From: Rikenellaceae bacterium
GTDB taxonomy: Bacteria; Bacteroidota; Bacteroidia; Bacteroidales; Rikenellaceae
Direction of reading: 5' to 3'
Length of the DNA: 64,000 bases
NCBI GenBank assembly: GCA_015060105.1
Contig: SUZD01000004.1
Coordinates: forward strand, 74,891-138,890
In this document: positions 1 through 10,300 of the stretch, one piece after another
Numbering within the stretch: position 1 is the first letter of the stretch
Layout: every line of letters starts with the position of its first letter
Program-made: the position numbers and the translations under genes
The notes under the pieces: model-generated
What the model was told of the DNA's origin: nothing
Databases searched by the model: none
What the model saw: the letters and a program-made list of their open reading frames with translations, nothing else

Positions 1-1494
1 ACTGATGTAACTGTTACTTTCCCCGCGAAGTACTATCACAAGAAAGCTGTTGCTAAGGTAACTCCCGTATTGGAGTTCGAGGGTGGCAGCATCGAGGGTG
101 TTCCCCAATACTTCCAAGGTTCGAAAGTTAAAGACAACTACACCGTTATCGACAAGAAAACCGGTGGCGAGTACACTATGTCGGTTTCGATTCCCTACGA
201 TCCTCGTGCCGAGGTTTCGACTCTCGTAATGGTTGTTGAGGCTAAATGCCAAGGCAAAGACGCCGAGATGGTTGAGATCGCACGTATCCCCGTAGCTGAG
301 GGTGTTAATACTCTCCAAAACAGCGTTGATTACACTTCGGCTTTGGAGCTTATGAGCGACAAATACGAGAAAACCACTGTTATCAGCGAGAAAGCTAACA
401 TCATGTACAACATCAACGCTTCGAATGTTCGCAAAAACCAACTTACTACCGAGCAAGTTAAGGCTTTGGAGGCATTCATCACTGAGAACGTTGATAAAGA
501 TCGCGTAACTTTGGGTAGCGTTTATGCTAACGGTTATGCTTCGCCTGAGGGTCCCCTCGCATTCAACGACAAATTGTCGAAAGCACGTAGCGAGAGCGGT
601 AAAAAAGCGTTGACCAAAGAGCTCAAAAAGGTAGAGGGCGTAACTTATGACGCTGCTGCTTATGGTGAGGACTGGGACGGTTTCAAAGAGCTCGTTGAGG
701 CTTCGAACATCGAGGACAAAGCGATGATTCTTCAAATCCTCCAAATGACCAGCAACCCCGTTGAGCGCGACGCTCAAATTAAAAATATGAGCGCTGTATT
801 CGAGCAACTCGCCGAGGAGGTTCTTCCCCAACTCCGTCGTACTCAACTCGTTGCAACTGCTGAGGTTCAAAACTTGACCGACGCTGAGATTAAAGCTGCT
901 ATCGAGAAAGGTGAGCTTTCGAAACTTTCGCTCGAGCAACTTCTCTACGGTGCAACTCTCATTGAGGATAACGCAACCAAAGCAAAAGTTTACGCTGCTG
1001 CTACCAAATATGAGGACGCTCGCGCGTTCAACAACCTTGGTGTAGTTTGCGCTGAGATGGGTGACTGGGCTTCGGCTAGCACTGCATTTGCAAAAGCTGC
1101 TAAGGTTAGCTCGGACGCTACTATCAACAACAACATCACCGTTGGTGCTCTTGCTGAGGGTAAATATGCAGAGGCTAAACAATACCTCGCTGGTGCTTCG
1201 GAGGAGGCTAAGGCTTTGGCTTCGGTAGCTGAGGGTAACTACGCTGCTGCTAACGGCAAACTTTCGGGTTACAACGCTGCTGTAAACTATGTTCTCGAAG
1301 GAAATTATAGCGCTGCTAAATCGGCTCTTGCTGGTGACAAATCGGCTGAGGCTGAGTACCTCCGCGCTGTAATCGCTGCTCAAATGGATAACGCTTCGGA
1401 GGCTTCGGCTTACTTGAAGAGCGCTATCAGCTTGAACCCTGCTCTCAAAGCAAAAGCTGAGAAAGATGTAAATCTTAAAGGTATCGAGTTCTAA
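1..1494 (+). CDS. OmpA-like/TPR-type envelope protein, 5' truncated by window edge
   Basis: The frame is open from base 1, so the N-terminus lies outside the window; 497 residues are visible. The TTG at 70 is only an internal codon. The middle holds an OmpA-like segment (ANGYASPEGP, near bases 526-555) of the kind found in Bacteroidales outer-membrane and fimbria-associated proteins, and the last ~170 residues are Ala-rich helical repeats resembling tetratricopeptides. The same order (N-terminal domain, SPEG motif, C-terminal TPR-like helices) occurs in the cluster B gene at 53343-54680, so the two are probably distant paralogues. Codon use is extremely biased (GAG, TCG, CTC, AAA), which suggests high expression. 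Envelope location is inferred; the signal peptide cannot be seen. A hairpin terminator follows at once. Exact family assignment is uncertain. Confidence 0.8.
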   Translation, partial: TDVTVTFPAKYYHKKAVAKVTPVLEFEGGSIEGVPQYFQGSKVKDNYTVIDKKTGGEYTMSVSIPYDPRAEVSTLVMVVEAKCQGKDAEMVEIARIPVAEGVNTLQNSVDYTSALELMSDKYEKTTVISEKANIMYNINASNVRKNQLTTEQVKALEAFITENVDKDRVTLGSVYANGYASPEGPLAFNDKLSKARSESGKKALTKELKKVEGVTYDAAAYGEDWDGFKELVEASNIEDKAMILQILQMTSNPVERDAQIKNMSAVFEQLAEEVLPQLRRTQLVATAEVQNLTDAEIKAAIEKGELSKLSLEQLLYGATLIEDNATKAKVYAAATKYEDARAFNNLGVVCAEMGDWASASTAFAKAAKVSSDATINNNITVGALAEGKYAEAKQYLAGASEEAKALASVAEGNYAAANGKLSGYNAAVNYVLEGNYSAAKSALAGDKSAEAEYLRAVIAAQMDNASEASAYLKSAISLNPALKAKAEKDVNLKGIEF

Positions 1495-1522
1495 TTATAG
1501 AGCAACATATTGAAAAAAAAAA

Positions 1523-1549
1523 GCGGGTGCTTTGGCACTCGCTTTTTTT
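1523..1549 (+). terminator. Rho-independent terminator after the OmpA-like gene
   Basis: An 8-bp stem (GCGGGTGC/GCACTCGC, one G-U pair) with a short loop is followed by seven T and preceded by a run of A, so it could work in both directions. It lies about 30 bases after the stop codon. Confidence 0.8.
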
Positions 1550-1582
1550 GTTAATGTAATGTGCCCACTCTCCAATATGGCA

Positions 1583-1613
1583 CAAAAAAACAGCCCCACT
1601 ATGAGCGGGGCTG
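1583..1613 (-). terminator. Rho-independent terminator of the phosphofructokinase gene
   Basis: CAGCCCC and GGGGCTG form a 7-bp GC-rich stem. Read on the minus strand it is followed by seven T (AAAAAAA on the plus strand at 1584-1590). It lies just downstream of the minus-strand stop at 1635. Confidence 0.8.
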
Positions 1614-1634
1614 TTTCGTATAAAGAGGTAATGA

Positions 1635-2867
1635 TTACCAGTTGAGAATCTTGCGGAAATCGTACTCCTCGGGGTTAGCAACATACTCTTTTGCAGCCTC
1701 ATAGTCTGCGGGAGTGATGTAGCAGAGGATATTGTTTACGATAGCGCGGAACTCGTCAGAGTCGATGTTAACCAAACGGGGAGGAATCTTACCTGTGGTG
1801 GGATCTTGGAGATCTTTCAGGTAGAGAGGAGTGATGTTACCCTCGCTGTCGGCGTAAACCATACAGCCTGTTTTGCCCTCCGAGAAGAGTTGGTAAACAC
1901 CCATACCGAGTTGCGAGCAGTAAACGAGGTCATAAGCAACGGGAGTTTGGCAACGAACCTCGTAACCAATCTCAACGGGGCGGCTCTTAACCTTGATTTT
2001 GAGCTCTTTGAGTTTGTTCTCCAACATCTCGTTGAAGATGTGTGCTTTCGATACTTTACCAAGCTCGGGGTGACCGTGATCGTCGTAGGTGAAGTGAACA
2101 CCGCTCTTTGCAATCTCCTCGTTGCTCAAAGCGTGGAATACACCCTCCGAGATGATAGCAGCACCGTAATCCATACCCATAATCTTACGTTTGATGATAG
2201 ACGAAACTACAAGGTTCACAATCTTATCAACAGTGATGGTAGTTTTGTCGAACATCTCGGGAATAACGGTCATAGGGAAGTGGCAAGCAGCACCGATACC
2301 CCAAGCGAGGTGACCTGCGCTACGACCCATAGCAGCGAGTACAAACCAGTTGCCGCTGGTACGAGCATCAACATATACGGTACGCGCGATAACAGCACCT
2401 TTGTCTTTTGCCGACTCGTAACCGAAGGTAGGAGTACCTTTGGGGAGGGGGAGGTCGTTATCGATAGTTTTGGGAACGTGAATGTTGGCGATAGGATATT
2501 GTTTAGCTTCGAGGAATTTAGCAATACGGTTTGCAGTCGAAGCGGTATCGTCACCACCTACGGTAACCAACAATTTAATGTTGTTGCTGGTGAAGAATTC
2601 GAGGTTGAAATCGTTCTCGAAGTTAGCGTCAGTGGGTTTGAAACGGCTCATTTGGAGGAACGAACCACCACGGTTGAAGATGTCGTCAGCCAAGGGGAAG
2701 TCGATGTCAATCATGCGGGGGTTCTTGTGGAACAAGCCCGAATAACCCTCGTGCAGACCAATAACACGGTAACCTTTGTTGAGGAAAGTTTTGGCAACGC
2801 TGCCGACAACGGTATTCATACCGGGTGCAGGTCCACCACCGGTGAGAATTGCAATAGCTTCTTTCAT
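1635..2867 (-). CDS. pfp: PPi-type 6-phosphofructokinase (diphosphate-fructose-6-phosphate 1-phosphotransferase)
   Basis: This 410-residue cytosolic enzyme phosphorylates fructose 6-phosphate in glycolysis. The start was placed at MKEAIAIL because the nucleotide-binding strand GGGPAPGMN follows directly; the 29 extra upstream codons look like leader. Phosphofructokinase motifs are clear: GGPAPGMN near residue 11, GGDDT at 104-108, PKTIDND at 132-138, and MGRSAGHLAWGIG. In this family an Asp in GGDD and a Lys in PKTID replace the Gly residues of ATP-dependent enzymes (GGDGS, PGTID) and mark use of pyrophosphate. The assignment to PPi rather than ATP therefore rests on visible residues, although activity is untested. 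It is monocistronic, with its own terminator. A reversible PPi enzyme is common in Bacteroidetes. Confidence 0.93.
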   Translation of the reverse strand: MKEAIAILTGGGPAPGMNTVVGSVAKTFLNKGYRVIGLHEGYSGLFHKNPRMIDIDFPLADDIFNRGGSFLQMSRFKPTDANFENDFNLEFFTSNNIKLLVTVGGDDTASTANRIAKFLEAKQYPIANIHVPKTIDNDLPLPKGTPTFGYESAKDKGAVIARTVYVDARTSGNWFVLAAMGRSAGHLAWGIGAACHFPMTVIPEMFDKTTITVDKIVNLVVSSIIKRKIMGMDYGAAIISEGVFHALSNEEIAKSGVHFTYDDHGHPELGKVSKAHIFNEMLENKLKELKIKVKSRPVEIGYEVRCQTPVAYDLVYCSQLGMGVYQLFSEGKTGCMVYADSEGNITPLYLKDLQDPTTGKIPPRLVNIDSDEFRAIVNNILCYITPADYEAAKEYVANPEEYDFRKILNW

Positions 2868-3241
2868 AGTTTTGTTTGTGTTTATATGAATTGTATAAGT
2901 TTGCATCAAAGCATAAATCGCCCCAAAATTACAACTTTTTTGAGAAAAAGTCAATAGGCTTGACGATTTATGTCGTTTCCGATTGCAAGGTCGGGTCGGT
3001 CGTGTGGTCCGAAAAAAAAAGTTTGCGAAAGAAAAAATGCAAAACAGAATAAAAACAATGTTATTTTTTAGTGCGGTTTATGCTCTTTTTTCGAAAAAAT
3101 GGTTATCTTTGCGTGTTGCCTTATGTGTAATATGCGCTTTTGAATGGCTTGAAGGGGACTTCGGGTCGTTTGGAAAGTGATATTACGTGTTTGGTAATAT
3201 GCTGATTTTTTGTACGATACGTAAAAACTATTAAAAATCTT
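2868..3241. other. Divergent intergenic region between pfp and the LRR gene
   Basis: This 374-base stretch separates two divergent genes and should hold both promoters. The only convincing element is the TATCTTTG box listed separately. A 65-codon open frame at 2983-3180 overlaps that box and has no recognisable features, so it is not called a gene. I see no RNA gene or repeat here. Confidence 0.5.
3104..3111 (+). promoter_or_regulatory. Putative -7 element for the LRR lipoprotein gene
   Basis: TATCTTTG matches the Bacteroidetes -7 consensus TAnnTTTG. No good TTTG -33 box lies 19-20 bases upstream, so support is partial. It would give a leader of roughly 125 bases before the ATG at 3242. Confidence 0.4.
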
Positions 3242-5716
3242 ATGAATATGAAAAGAATTTTTACAGCAATTCTGTCGCTTGCATTGGTAAGCGCTTGCTT
3301 CGTGTCTTGTCAACCCGACGAGCAAGAGGTAGTGGTAAATGAACTTGATGCAACCACCGTTCAATTCTTGAATACCAAGAATCCTGAGGTATTCTATGTA
3401 TTTGGTGAGACAAAGACCTACACCTTGGAGCACGTGATCAGTGGTAAAGTTGAGGGTACCGAGCCTACTGTTGAGGCACCCAAAGGCTGGACCGTTGTTT
3501 ATGTGGTTGAGGATGAGGTTGCAACTGTAACCGTTACCGCTCCCGCAGATGATGAGGGCGCTGCTTCTGGTGCTGTTGTTATTAAAGGTAAAGACAACAT
3601 CGAGCGTGAGGCTACCGCAACTTTGAACGTGTTGCGTCGTGAGCCCGATGCAGTAGCTTTTGGTAGCGAGATTTTCCGCGAGTACTTGGCAGCTAACTAC
3701 GATACCGATAAAGACGGTGCGTTGTCGATGGAGGAGCTTCAAGCAATTACCGTTTTGGATCTCCGCGGTAAAGAGCTTACCCCCGGTTTCCGTTATGAGG
3801 GATTGGGTATCACTTCGCTTGCAGGTATCGAGAACTTGACCGGTCTTACCGAGCTTTACATCTCGAACAACAATGTTGGTGAGGTTGATTTGTCGAAAAA
3901 TACCGAGTTGAAAGTGTTGCACGCATACTTCTGCGGTTTGGACGCTATCGACTTGTCGAAAAATACCAAAATCGAGGAGCTCTACTGCTTCCACAACAAC
4001 CTGTCGACTCTTGATTTGAGCGCACAATCGAAACTTACTGCTCTTGATTGCCAAAGCAACAACTTGGAGAGCGTAACTTTCGCTAATGGCGCGAAACTTA
4101 CTTCGCTCAATATCGCGAAAAACAAATTCGAGACTTTCGATGCAACCAAACACGCAGAGCTGACTTCGTTTGATTTCAGCAACAACTTGTTGACCGCAAT
4201 CGATGTAACTGCTTGCTCGAAATTGGAGTCGTTGAATGCAGAGAACAACCTTTTGGAGGCTATCGACCTTTCGAGCCTTTCGAACGCAACCGTTATCAAC
4301 CTTACAAACAACAACCTTACTTCGGTTGATTTCTCGGCTTGCGCTGCATTGACCGATCTTTACGCTGCTGAGAATGCTCTTGAAACAGCTGACCTCGGTG
4401 GTTGCGCAAACTTGGTAAATGCCGATTTGACCAGCAACAATTTGACTTCGATTGCAATGAGCGGCCTCGATAAATTGGAGGTTTTGACTTGCGCAAACAA
4501 CGCTTTGACCGAGATTAACTTGGCCGGCTGCACAAACTTGAAACGTTTGAGCGCATTTAACAACAAACTTGCCGCTATCGATCTTACCGCAGCTCCTTCG
4601 TTGACTTACGCTAAAATGTATGGTAACCCCTTCACTAGCGTTAATATCAACGGAATGACAGCTCTCGAATATCTTGCTTTGGTAAACTATGACGCAAAAG
4701 CTGACCGCTTTGGTGAGGGTAACATTCGTTATGTTCGTGATGATAAAGGTACTATTCAAAAAGATGATAATGGCCAACCTATGCGTCGTTTCTACTTCAC
4801 AGGTTTGAGCACTGCTAATTTGAGCCTTGATTTGAACGGTATGGGTATCACCGAGCTTTATGTATTTGGTAACAGCTCGCTTGTAAACCTCGACATTACT
4901 AAATGTACCGAGATTGAGACTTTGGAGGCTAGCGCAAATAAATTGGCTTCGATTGACTTGTCGCAAAATACCGCTTTGAAATCGATTAACTTGGCGAAGA
5001 ACAACTTGCAAGAGGTTAGCCTCAAAGGTTTGGAGAACTTGACTTCTGCAAACATCTCGGGTATGTCGTCGTTGAACAAAATCGACTTGGAGGGTGTTAC
5101 CTCGACTTTGACAAACCTCTTCGTAGCAAAAGATTCTGAGAACGCTCTCTCGTGGGGTTCTAGCAGCGGTACCTTCACTGTTAAGAACTCGAACTTGACC
5201 TCGTTGTCGCTTAACCTTACCAATACTACCATCAAGAAAGTGGTTGTTACCGGTAATGCTAACCTCAATACACTTGACTTGTCGGAGGGTTGCGAGGTTG
5301 TAACCGAGGTTCAATGTAACTCGAACAATTTGAGCGATATCGACGTTTCGTCGTGTACAGCTCTGCTAACTTTGAACTGTAACTCGAATGCTGTTCTCTC
5401 GTCGATTGACTTGTCGAACAATGCAAAACTCCTCACATTGGAGATTAGCGAGAACCGTTTGAACTCGATCGATTTGAGCGCACAAACCAACCTTACTAAG
5501 TTGGTTATCAAGGATACTTACTTGTCGGCTTTGGATTTGACCGCAAGCACAACAAGCGCTGATAAACTCAAAGTAGATTGCAAAAATAGCCCCAACCTCA
5601 ATACCTTGTTGTTGCCCAATGGCTTCGATGTGAAGAATCTTACTTGCGATGAGGATCTTGTTCCTACTATCGCTGGCGAGAAAGTTAAAGTTGGTGCATC
5701 TACAACCGGTTTCTAA
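3242..5716 (+). CDS. Leucine-rich-repeat surface lipoprotein with EF-hand-like loop
   Basis: The 824-residue product starts with a lipoprotein signal (lipobox ending SACFVSC, Cys23), so it should be exported and lipid-anchored, probably at the cell surface. A start six bases later (MKRIF) is equally possible. Residues ~35-135 look like an immunoglobulin-type/BACON-like beta domain. Residues 154-165 (DTDKDGALSMEE) fit a calcium-binding EF-hand or dockerin-like loop. From ~170 to the end there are about 25 repeats of the LxxLDLSxNxxL type with ~21-residue period, broken near 480-520 by a charged insert. LRR lipoproteins often bind proteins or glycans; the ligand here is unknown. The gene is monocistronic with a strong terminator. 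Codon bias is extreme (TCG Ser, TTG Leu), which opens a 748-codon antisense frame that is an artefact. Confidence 0.88.
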   Translation: MNMKRIFTAILSLALVSACFVSCQPDEQEVVVNELDATTVQFLNTKNPEVFYVFGETKTYTLEHVISGKVEGTEPTVEAPKGWTVVYVVEDEVATVTVTAPADDEGAASGAVVIKGKDNIEREATATLNVLRREPDAVAFGSEIFREYLAANYDTDKDGALSMEELQAITVLDLRGKELTPGFRYEGLGITSLAGIENLTGLTELYISNNNVGEVDLSKNTELKVLHAYFCGLDAIDLSKNTKIEELYCFHNNLSTLDLSAQSKLTALDCQSNNLESVTFANGAKLTSLNIAKNKFETFDATKHAELTSFDFSNNLLTAIDVTACSKLESLNAENNLLEAIDLSSLSNATVINLTNNNLTSVDFSACAALTDLYAAENALETADLGGCANLVNADLTSNNLTSIAMSGLDKLEVLTCANNALTEINLAGCTNLKRLSAFNNKLAAIDLTAAPSLTYAKMYGNPFTSVNINGMTALEYLALVNYDAKADRFGEGNIRYVRDDKGTIQKDDNGQPMRRFYFTGLSTANLSLDLNGMGITELYVFGNSSLVNLDITKCTEIETLEASANKLASIDLSQNTALKSINLAKNNLQEVSLKGLENLTSANISGMSSLNKIDLEGVTSTLTNLFVAKDSENALSWGSSSGTFTVKNSNLTSLSLNLTNTTIKKVVVTGNANLNTLDLSEGCEVVTEVQCNSNNLSDIDVSSCTALLTLNCNSNAVLSSIDLSNNAKLLTLEISENRLNSIDLSAQTNLTKLVIKDTYLSALDLTASTTSADKLKVDCKNSPNLNTLLLPNGFDVKNLTCDEDLVPTIAGEKVKVGASTTGF

Positions 5717-5743
5717 TATATAATATATATATTGTATATGTGT

Positions 5744-5774
5744 GGAGGGAGCGCATTGCGTTCCCTCCTTTTTT
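5744..5774 (+). terminator. Terminator of the LRR lipoprotein gene
   Basis: An 11-bp stem (GGAGGGAGCGC with GCGTTCCCTCC, one G-U pair) and a three-base loop are followed by a T-rich tract. It lies 27 bases after the stop codon. Confidence 0.88.
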
Positions 5775-5956
5775 GTGGGTGTGATGATGATTTGCGCCTT
5801 TGGGTATGGGCTTTTTGGAGTAATGCTGCCTCCGCCGGAGAAAATGTTTGCGGGCAATATATGTTATGTTTTTAGCGTATTATAGATGTGATGTGAGAAA
5901 ATCGAATGATTTTGGCGCGAAAAGAGATGAAAAAGCGGCAAAAAAGTAACGTATTC

Positions 5957-5988
5957 TTTGGCTATTCCAAACAAAAAACGTACATTTG
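5957..5988 (+). promoter_or_regulatory. Bacteroidetes-type promoter for the oxidoreductase/DUF1080 operon
   Basis: TTTG at 5957-5960, a 20-base spacer and TACATTTG at 5981-5988 fit the Bacteroidetes sigma-ABfr consensus well. The start codon is at 6064, giving a leader of about 70 bases. The rest of the 5717-6063 gap holds only the preceding terminator and no supported gene. Confidence 0.7.
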
Positions 5989-6063
5989 TACGAATTATAT
6001 TCGCAATATTGTATATAGACGGAAAATTCAAACAATTTTACTAACTAATAATATTAACTCACT

Positions 6064-7344
6064 ATGGGAATTAACAGAAGAGATTTTTTGAAATCTTTGG
6101 GTGGTGCAGCGTTGCTGACCATCGTTCCGCGTAACGTGCTTGGTGGTCCTGACCACATTGCTCCGAGTGACCAGCTTACCAAAGGTATCATCGGTACCGG
6201 TGGTATCGGTCGAAGCAGCTATCACTTCACCAGCAATGATGCTTGCCGTTTGGTAGCATTGTGTGACGTTGATAACAATCACTTGACCCAAGCACAAAAC
6301 ATGGCTAAACAACGTTTCGGCCAAGAGTGTGCTACTTATCACTACTACCGCGATTTGATCAACGACCCCAACGTTGATATCGTACACATCGCAACTCCTC
6401 CTCACTGGCACGGTATTATGGCAGCAGAGGCAGCAGAGGCAGGTAAAGACATCTGGTGCGAGAAACCTTTTACCCGTACTATCGGCGAGGGTAAACGTGT
6501 AGTTGAGGCTGTTAAACGCAATGGTCGTATTCTTCGTTTGAACACCTGGTTCCGTTTCAAAGACACCTTCTATGGTTTGGGTACCGACGTTAAACCTTTG
6601 AAGAAATTGGTTGATAGCGGTCTTCTCGGCTGGCCTTTGAAAGTTACCATTTCGGCTCACACTGGTTTTAACTGGAAATTCTTCTGGGTAGGTAAAGAGA
6701 ACCTCCAACCCGAGACCGTTCCCGCAGAGCTCGATTACGATATGTGGCTCGGCCCGGCTCCCTACAAGCCTTACAACTCGCATCGCGTACACTCGACCTT
6801 CCGTGGTTACTGGGATTACGATGGTGGTGGTCTTGGCGATATGGGACAACACTACATCGACCCCGTTCAATACTTCTTGGGTAAAGACAACGAGTCGCCC
6901 ATCAAGGTAGAGGTTGATGCTCCCGAGCAACACCCCGATGCAATCGGTACATGGCGTAAAATCGTTTACACCTACGCTGACGGATGCCAAATCATTCTTC
7001 AAGGCGAGGATCACGGTGACAAGAATGCTCCCTACATTGAGGGTCCTCTTGGCAAAGTTTACGCAGGTTTCCAATGTACTATCCCCGACGTGATGAACAA
7101 AATCGCCGAGATGCCTGATCCCGAACCTCAAAACACCGATTTCTTGGCTTGCGTACGCAACCGTGAGAAATTCGCTTTGGACGAGGAAATCGGACACCGC
7201 AGTTGTACCGTTGTGAACATGGCTCTCACCGCATTGCGCTTGAACCGCACATTGCACTTCGACAACGAGAAGCAATTGTTCATTAACGATGACGCAGCGA
7301 ACCGCCTTCTTGATCAACCGATGCGTGGTCCCTGGAAATTGTAG
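6064..7344 (+). CDS. Tat-exported Gfo/Idh/MocA-family oxidoreductase
   Basis: The 426-residue protein begins with a twin-arginine signal (NRRDFLK at 4-10, then a hydrophobic stretch to ~28), so it should be exported folded with its cofactor. The Rossmann motif GIIGTGGIGR (41-50) binds NAD(P). EKP at 133-135 is the family signature carrying the catalytic Lys. PPHWHG and WFRF segments also match sugar-oxidising members. The family oxidises hydroxyls of sugars or glycosides. The downstream gene (27 bases away, same operon) carries a DUF1080 (3-keto-disaccharide hydrolase-type) domain, so oxidation of a glycoside at C3 in the periplasm is a reasonable inference; the actual substrate is unknown. 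A strong promoter lies upstream at 5957-5988. Codon bias is extreme. Confidence 0.88.
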   Translation: MGINRRDFLKSLGGAALLTIVPRNVLGGPDHIAPSDQLTKGIIGTGGIGRSSYHFTSNDACRLVALCDVDNNHLTQAQNMAKQRFGQECATYHYYRDLINDPNVDIVHIATPPHWHGIMAAEAAEAGKDIWCEKPFTRTIGEGKRVVEAVKRNGRILRLNTWFRFKDTFYGLGTDVKPLKKLVDSGLLGWPLKVTISAHTGFNWKFFWVGKENLQPETVPAELDYDMWLGPAPYKPYNSHRVHSTFRGYWDYDGGGLGDMGQHYIDPVQYFLGKDNESPIKVEVDAPEQHPDAIGTWRKIVYTYADGCQIILQGEDHGDKNAPYIEGPLGKVYAGFQCTIPDVMNKIAEMPDPEPQNTDFLACVRNREKFALDEEIGHRSCTVVNMALTALRLNRTLHFDNEKQLFINDDAANRLLDQPMRGPWKL

Positions 7345-7371
7345 TATCAATTCTTAACCTAAGAAAAAACA

Positions 7372-10300
7372 ATGAATATGAAAAAGATATTTTTGTGCCT
7401 TGCAATGGCTGCCTTGGTGCCCTTCACCAGCTTTGCACAAGACAGTCGCGGTAGAAGCGTGAGCACTATCATTGCTGATAACCTGCAAACTCTTCCTGCC
7501 GATAACGCCAAAGCCTACAACAAGGCTATGGACGAGATTGCTAAAACAGGTGCCGAGGGTGTTGAGATGTTGGTAACCAACCTTAACACTATCGGTAAAG
7601 AGCGCGCTGCATTGGAGTACGCTATCAATGGCGTTGCTTCGTATGTTTCGGCTGCCGATAAAGCAGACCTCAAAAAAGGTGTAAAAGAGGGTTTGAAAGC
7701 CGGTATGCTCAAATTGGAGAACAAAGCTTACCAAGAGTTCGTTTTGTCGCAATTGGAGCTTATCACTGAGGCTGAGGATGTAGACTGGATTGTTGAGTTG
7801 TTCAAAGATGAGTATTTGAGTGGCCGTGCAATGCGTGTACTTATCTCGACTACAGGTAGCGAGGCTAAAATCCTTGAGTTGGTAAACGCAACTGAGAAAC
7901 CTTGCCCTGCTTTGGCATACGCTGTAGCAGAGAAAGGTATCGCAGAGGCTGAGGACAAAATGATTGCTTGGGCTGCAAGCGACTGCGAGTATGCTAAACG
8001 TATGGCTTACTACGCATTGAGCGAGGTTGGTACCAAGAAATCGGTTCCCGTTTTGGCCGCTGCTGCAAAAGCCGACAAATACACTTGGACTCTTACTCGT
8101 TGCGAGAAAAACTCTTGGAACACCAATGACGGTGTTAACACCAAAGAGGAGCAATTCCCTGCAACTACCACAGCTACTTATGCATATGTTAACTTGTTGA
8201 ACAACTTGGTAGAGGACGGCGACGCTGCAACTGCTGTTAAAGCTGCTAAATCGCTTTTGAAAGCCGCTAAAAACAACAATAACGTACAATGTGCTGCTAA
8301 CGACATTATCCTCGCAGTTGAGGGTAAATCGGCTATGGCATATGTAACTACCGCATTGAAGAAAGGTAACCGTCCTTATCGCGTTGCTGCTCTTCGTGAT
8401 GCTGGTGAGTTCGCTGATGGTGACGTTTATGCCGCTATCGTTAAGGTTATGCCTAAACTTTCGGCAGAGGCCAAAGTTGATGTTCTCAACTGGCTCGGTA
8501 CAATGCACGCTGCGGAGCAAGTAGGTGCCGTTATTTCGTACACCACTGCACCTGAGGCTGAGGTTGCTACTGCTGCTATCAAGGCTGCAAGCAAAATCGG
8601 TGGCGACGATGCTCTTCAAGCTATCATCGGTCTTTTGGCAGATAACAAAGCTGCTTACTCGGCTCTCTTGTCGTTCAATGGTAACATTGGTGATGGCCTT
8701 GTAGCCGCTTTGGATAACGAGAAAGTTCAAGTAAATGCTCTTAAACTTATCGGTACTCGTCGCGTTAAAGCCGCTTCGGAGAAGGTATTTGCTCTTCTCG
8801 ATTCGAAGAATGCCGAGGTTGCACAAGCTGCAAAAGAGGCTTTGGCTGGTGTTGTTTCGATGAAAGATTTCGACGCATTGTGTGCTAAACTCGAAGGCGC
8901 TGACAAAGCAGAGGTAGCTCTCTGGCAAAAGGCTCTTCGTTCGGCTCTCAACACCGAGGCCGCTGCTGCTCAATCGTCGGCTGTCGTAGCCAAGATGAAT
9001 GCAAGCAAAACTCCCGAGCGTTACTACTCGGTTCTTGCACAAGCTTCGAACGATGAGGCTATCAACGCTTTGATGAAAGCTTATGAGGGTGCAAACAAAG
9101 AGGCTGCTTTGGCTGCTTTGTTGACCATCAACAACGATAAGATGATTGCTAACCTTGCAAACATCGCTGCTAAAAACGAGAACAACAAAGCCGTTTTGGA
9201 TCGTTACACCAAACTCGTTAGCGCATCGAAAGGTTTGACCAACGTTGAGAAATACTTGCTCCTGGCTGACGGTCTTGCTCTTGCAAAAGACGACGCTTCG
9301 AAGAACGCTCTTATCAACGCTTTGTCGAAAACAGCTGAGCTCCCCGCTCTCTATCTCGCAGCTCAATACCTCGACAACGAGGGTACTCAAAAGGCTGCCG
9401 CTGCTGCTGTTAAGTTCATCGCAGGTAAAAACAAAGCCGAGGGTGGCGAGGTTATCACCGCTGCTTTGAACAAGGCTTTGGCTTTGTACGATGTATGGAA
9501 AGCTTCGAACGCAGACGCAGGTTACGCTGTTGACGAGATTAAGAAACATATCAACGAGATGCCTAAGGGTGCTCCCGAGTACAAAGCATTCGCTTGGGGT
9601 ACTGTAGCTCCTTACTCGATTGAGGTTGCAACCACTCCCAAAATGAAGAAAGCTGCCAAAACCAAAGCTCTCAAAGCTGCTGCTGAGGCTGCTAAGGGTT
9701 GGGTAATCGATGGCGAGAAAGCTACCTTCGCTGGTACCGTTGCAAGTTCGGTTGCTACCGAGCAAACTTATGGTAACTTTGTTCTTTACACCGAGTACAA
9801 AGCTGAGGCAGGTGCTAGCCTTGGTGTTCGTGGTCTTCCCGCGACTATCACTTTGGCTGCTACCGAGAACTGGAACGCAATGGTTGTAAGTGTTGTTGAC
9901 GAGCGTATGACCGTTACTTTGAACGGTAAAGAGATTATCTCGAACGTTATTATCGAGAACTCTTTGGACGCTGCGAAACCCACTCCTACCGAGGGCGCAT
10001 TCATTCTCACTTCGGACGGCAAACCCGTAGCATTGCGTAACACTTATATCAAAGCTCTCCCCGCTACTCCCAAGTTCGAGCTTTCGGCAGAGGAGAAGAA
10101 AGACGGCTTCAAAGTGTTGTTCGATGGTACTTCGCTTAACGAGTTCACCGGTAACAAAACTAACTATGTAACCAAAGACGGTACCATCTTCGTAACTGCT
10201 CAATATGGTGGTTCGGGTAACCTCTACACCAAAGAGGAGTATGGTAACTTCGTTCTTCGTTTCGAGTTTGCATTCGTTAATCCCGGTGTAAACAACGGTA

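Noticed and set aside
2983..3180. 65-codon plus-strand frame upstream of the LRR gene
   Set aside because: It contains the predicted -7 box of the LRR gene, has poor composition and no start context.
5906..6091. 61-codon frame overlapping the oxidoreductase start
   Set aside because: It covers a consensus promoter (5957-5988) and overlaps the real start.
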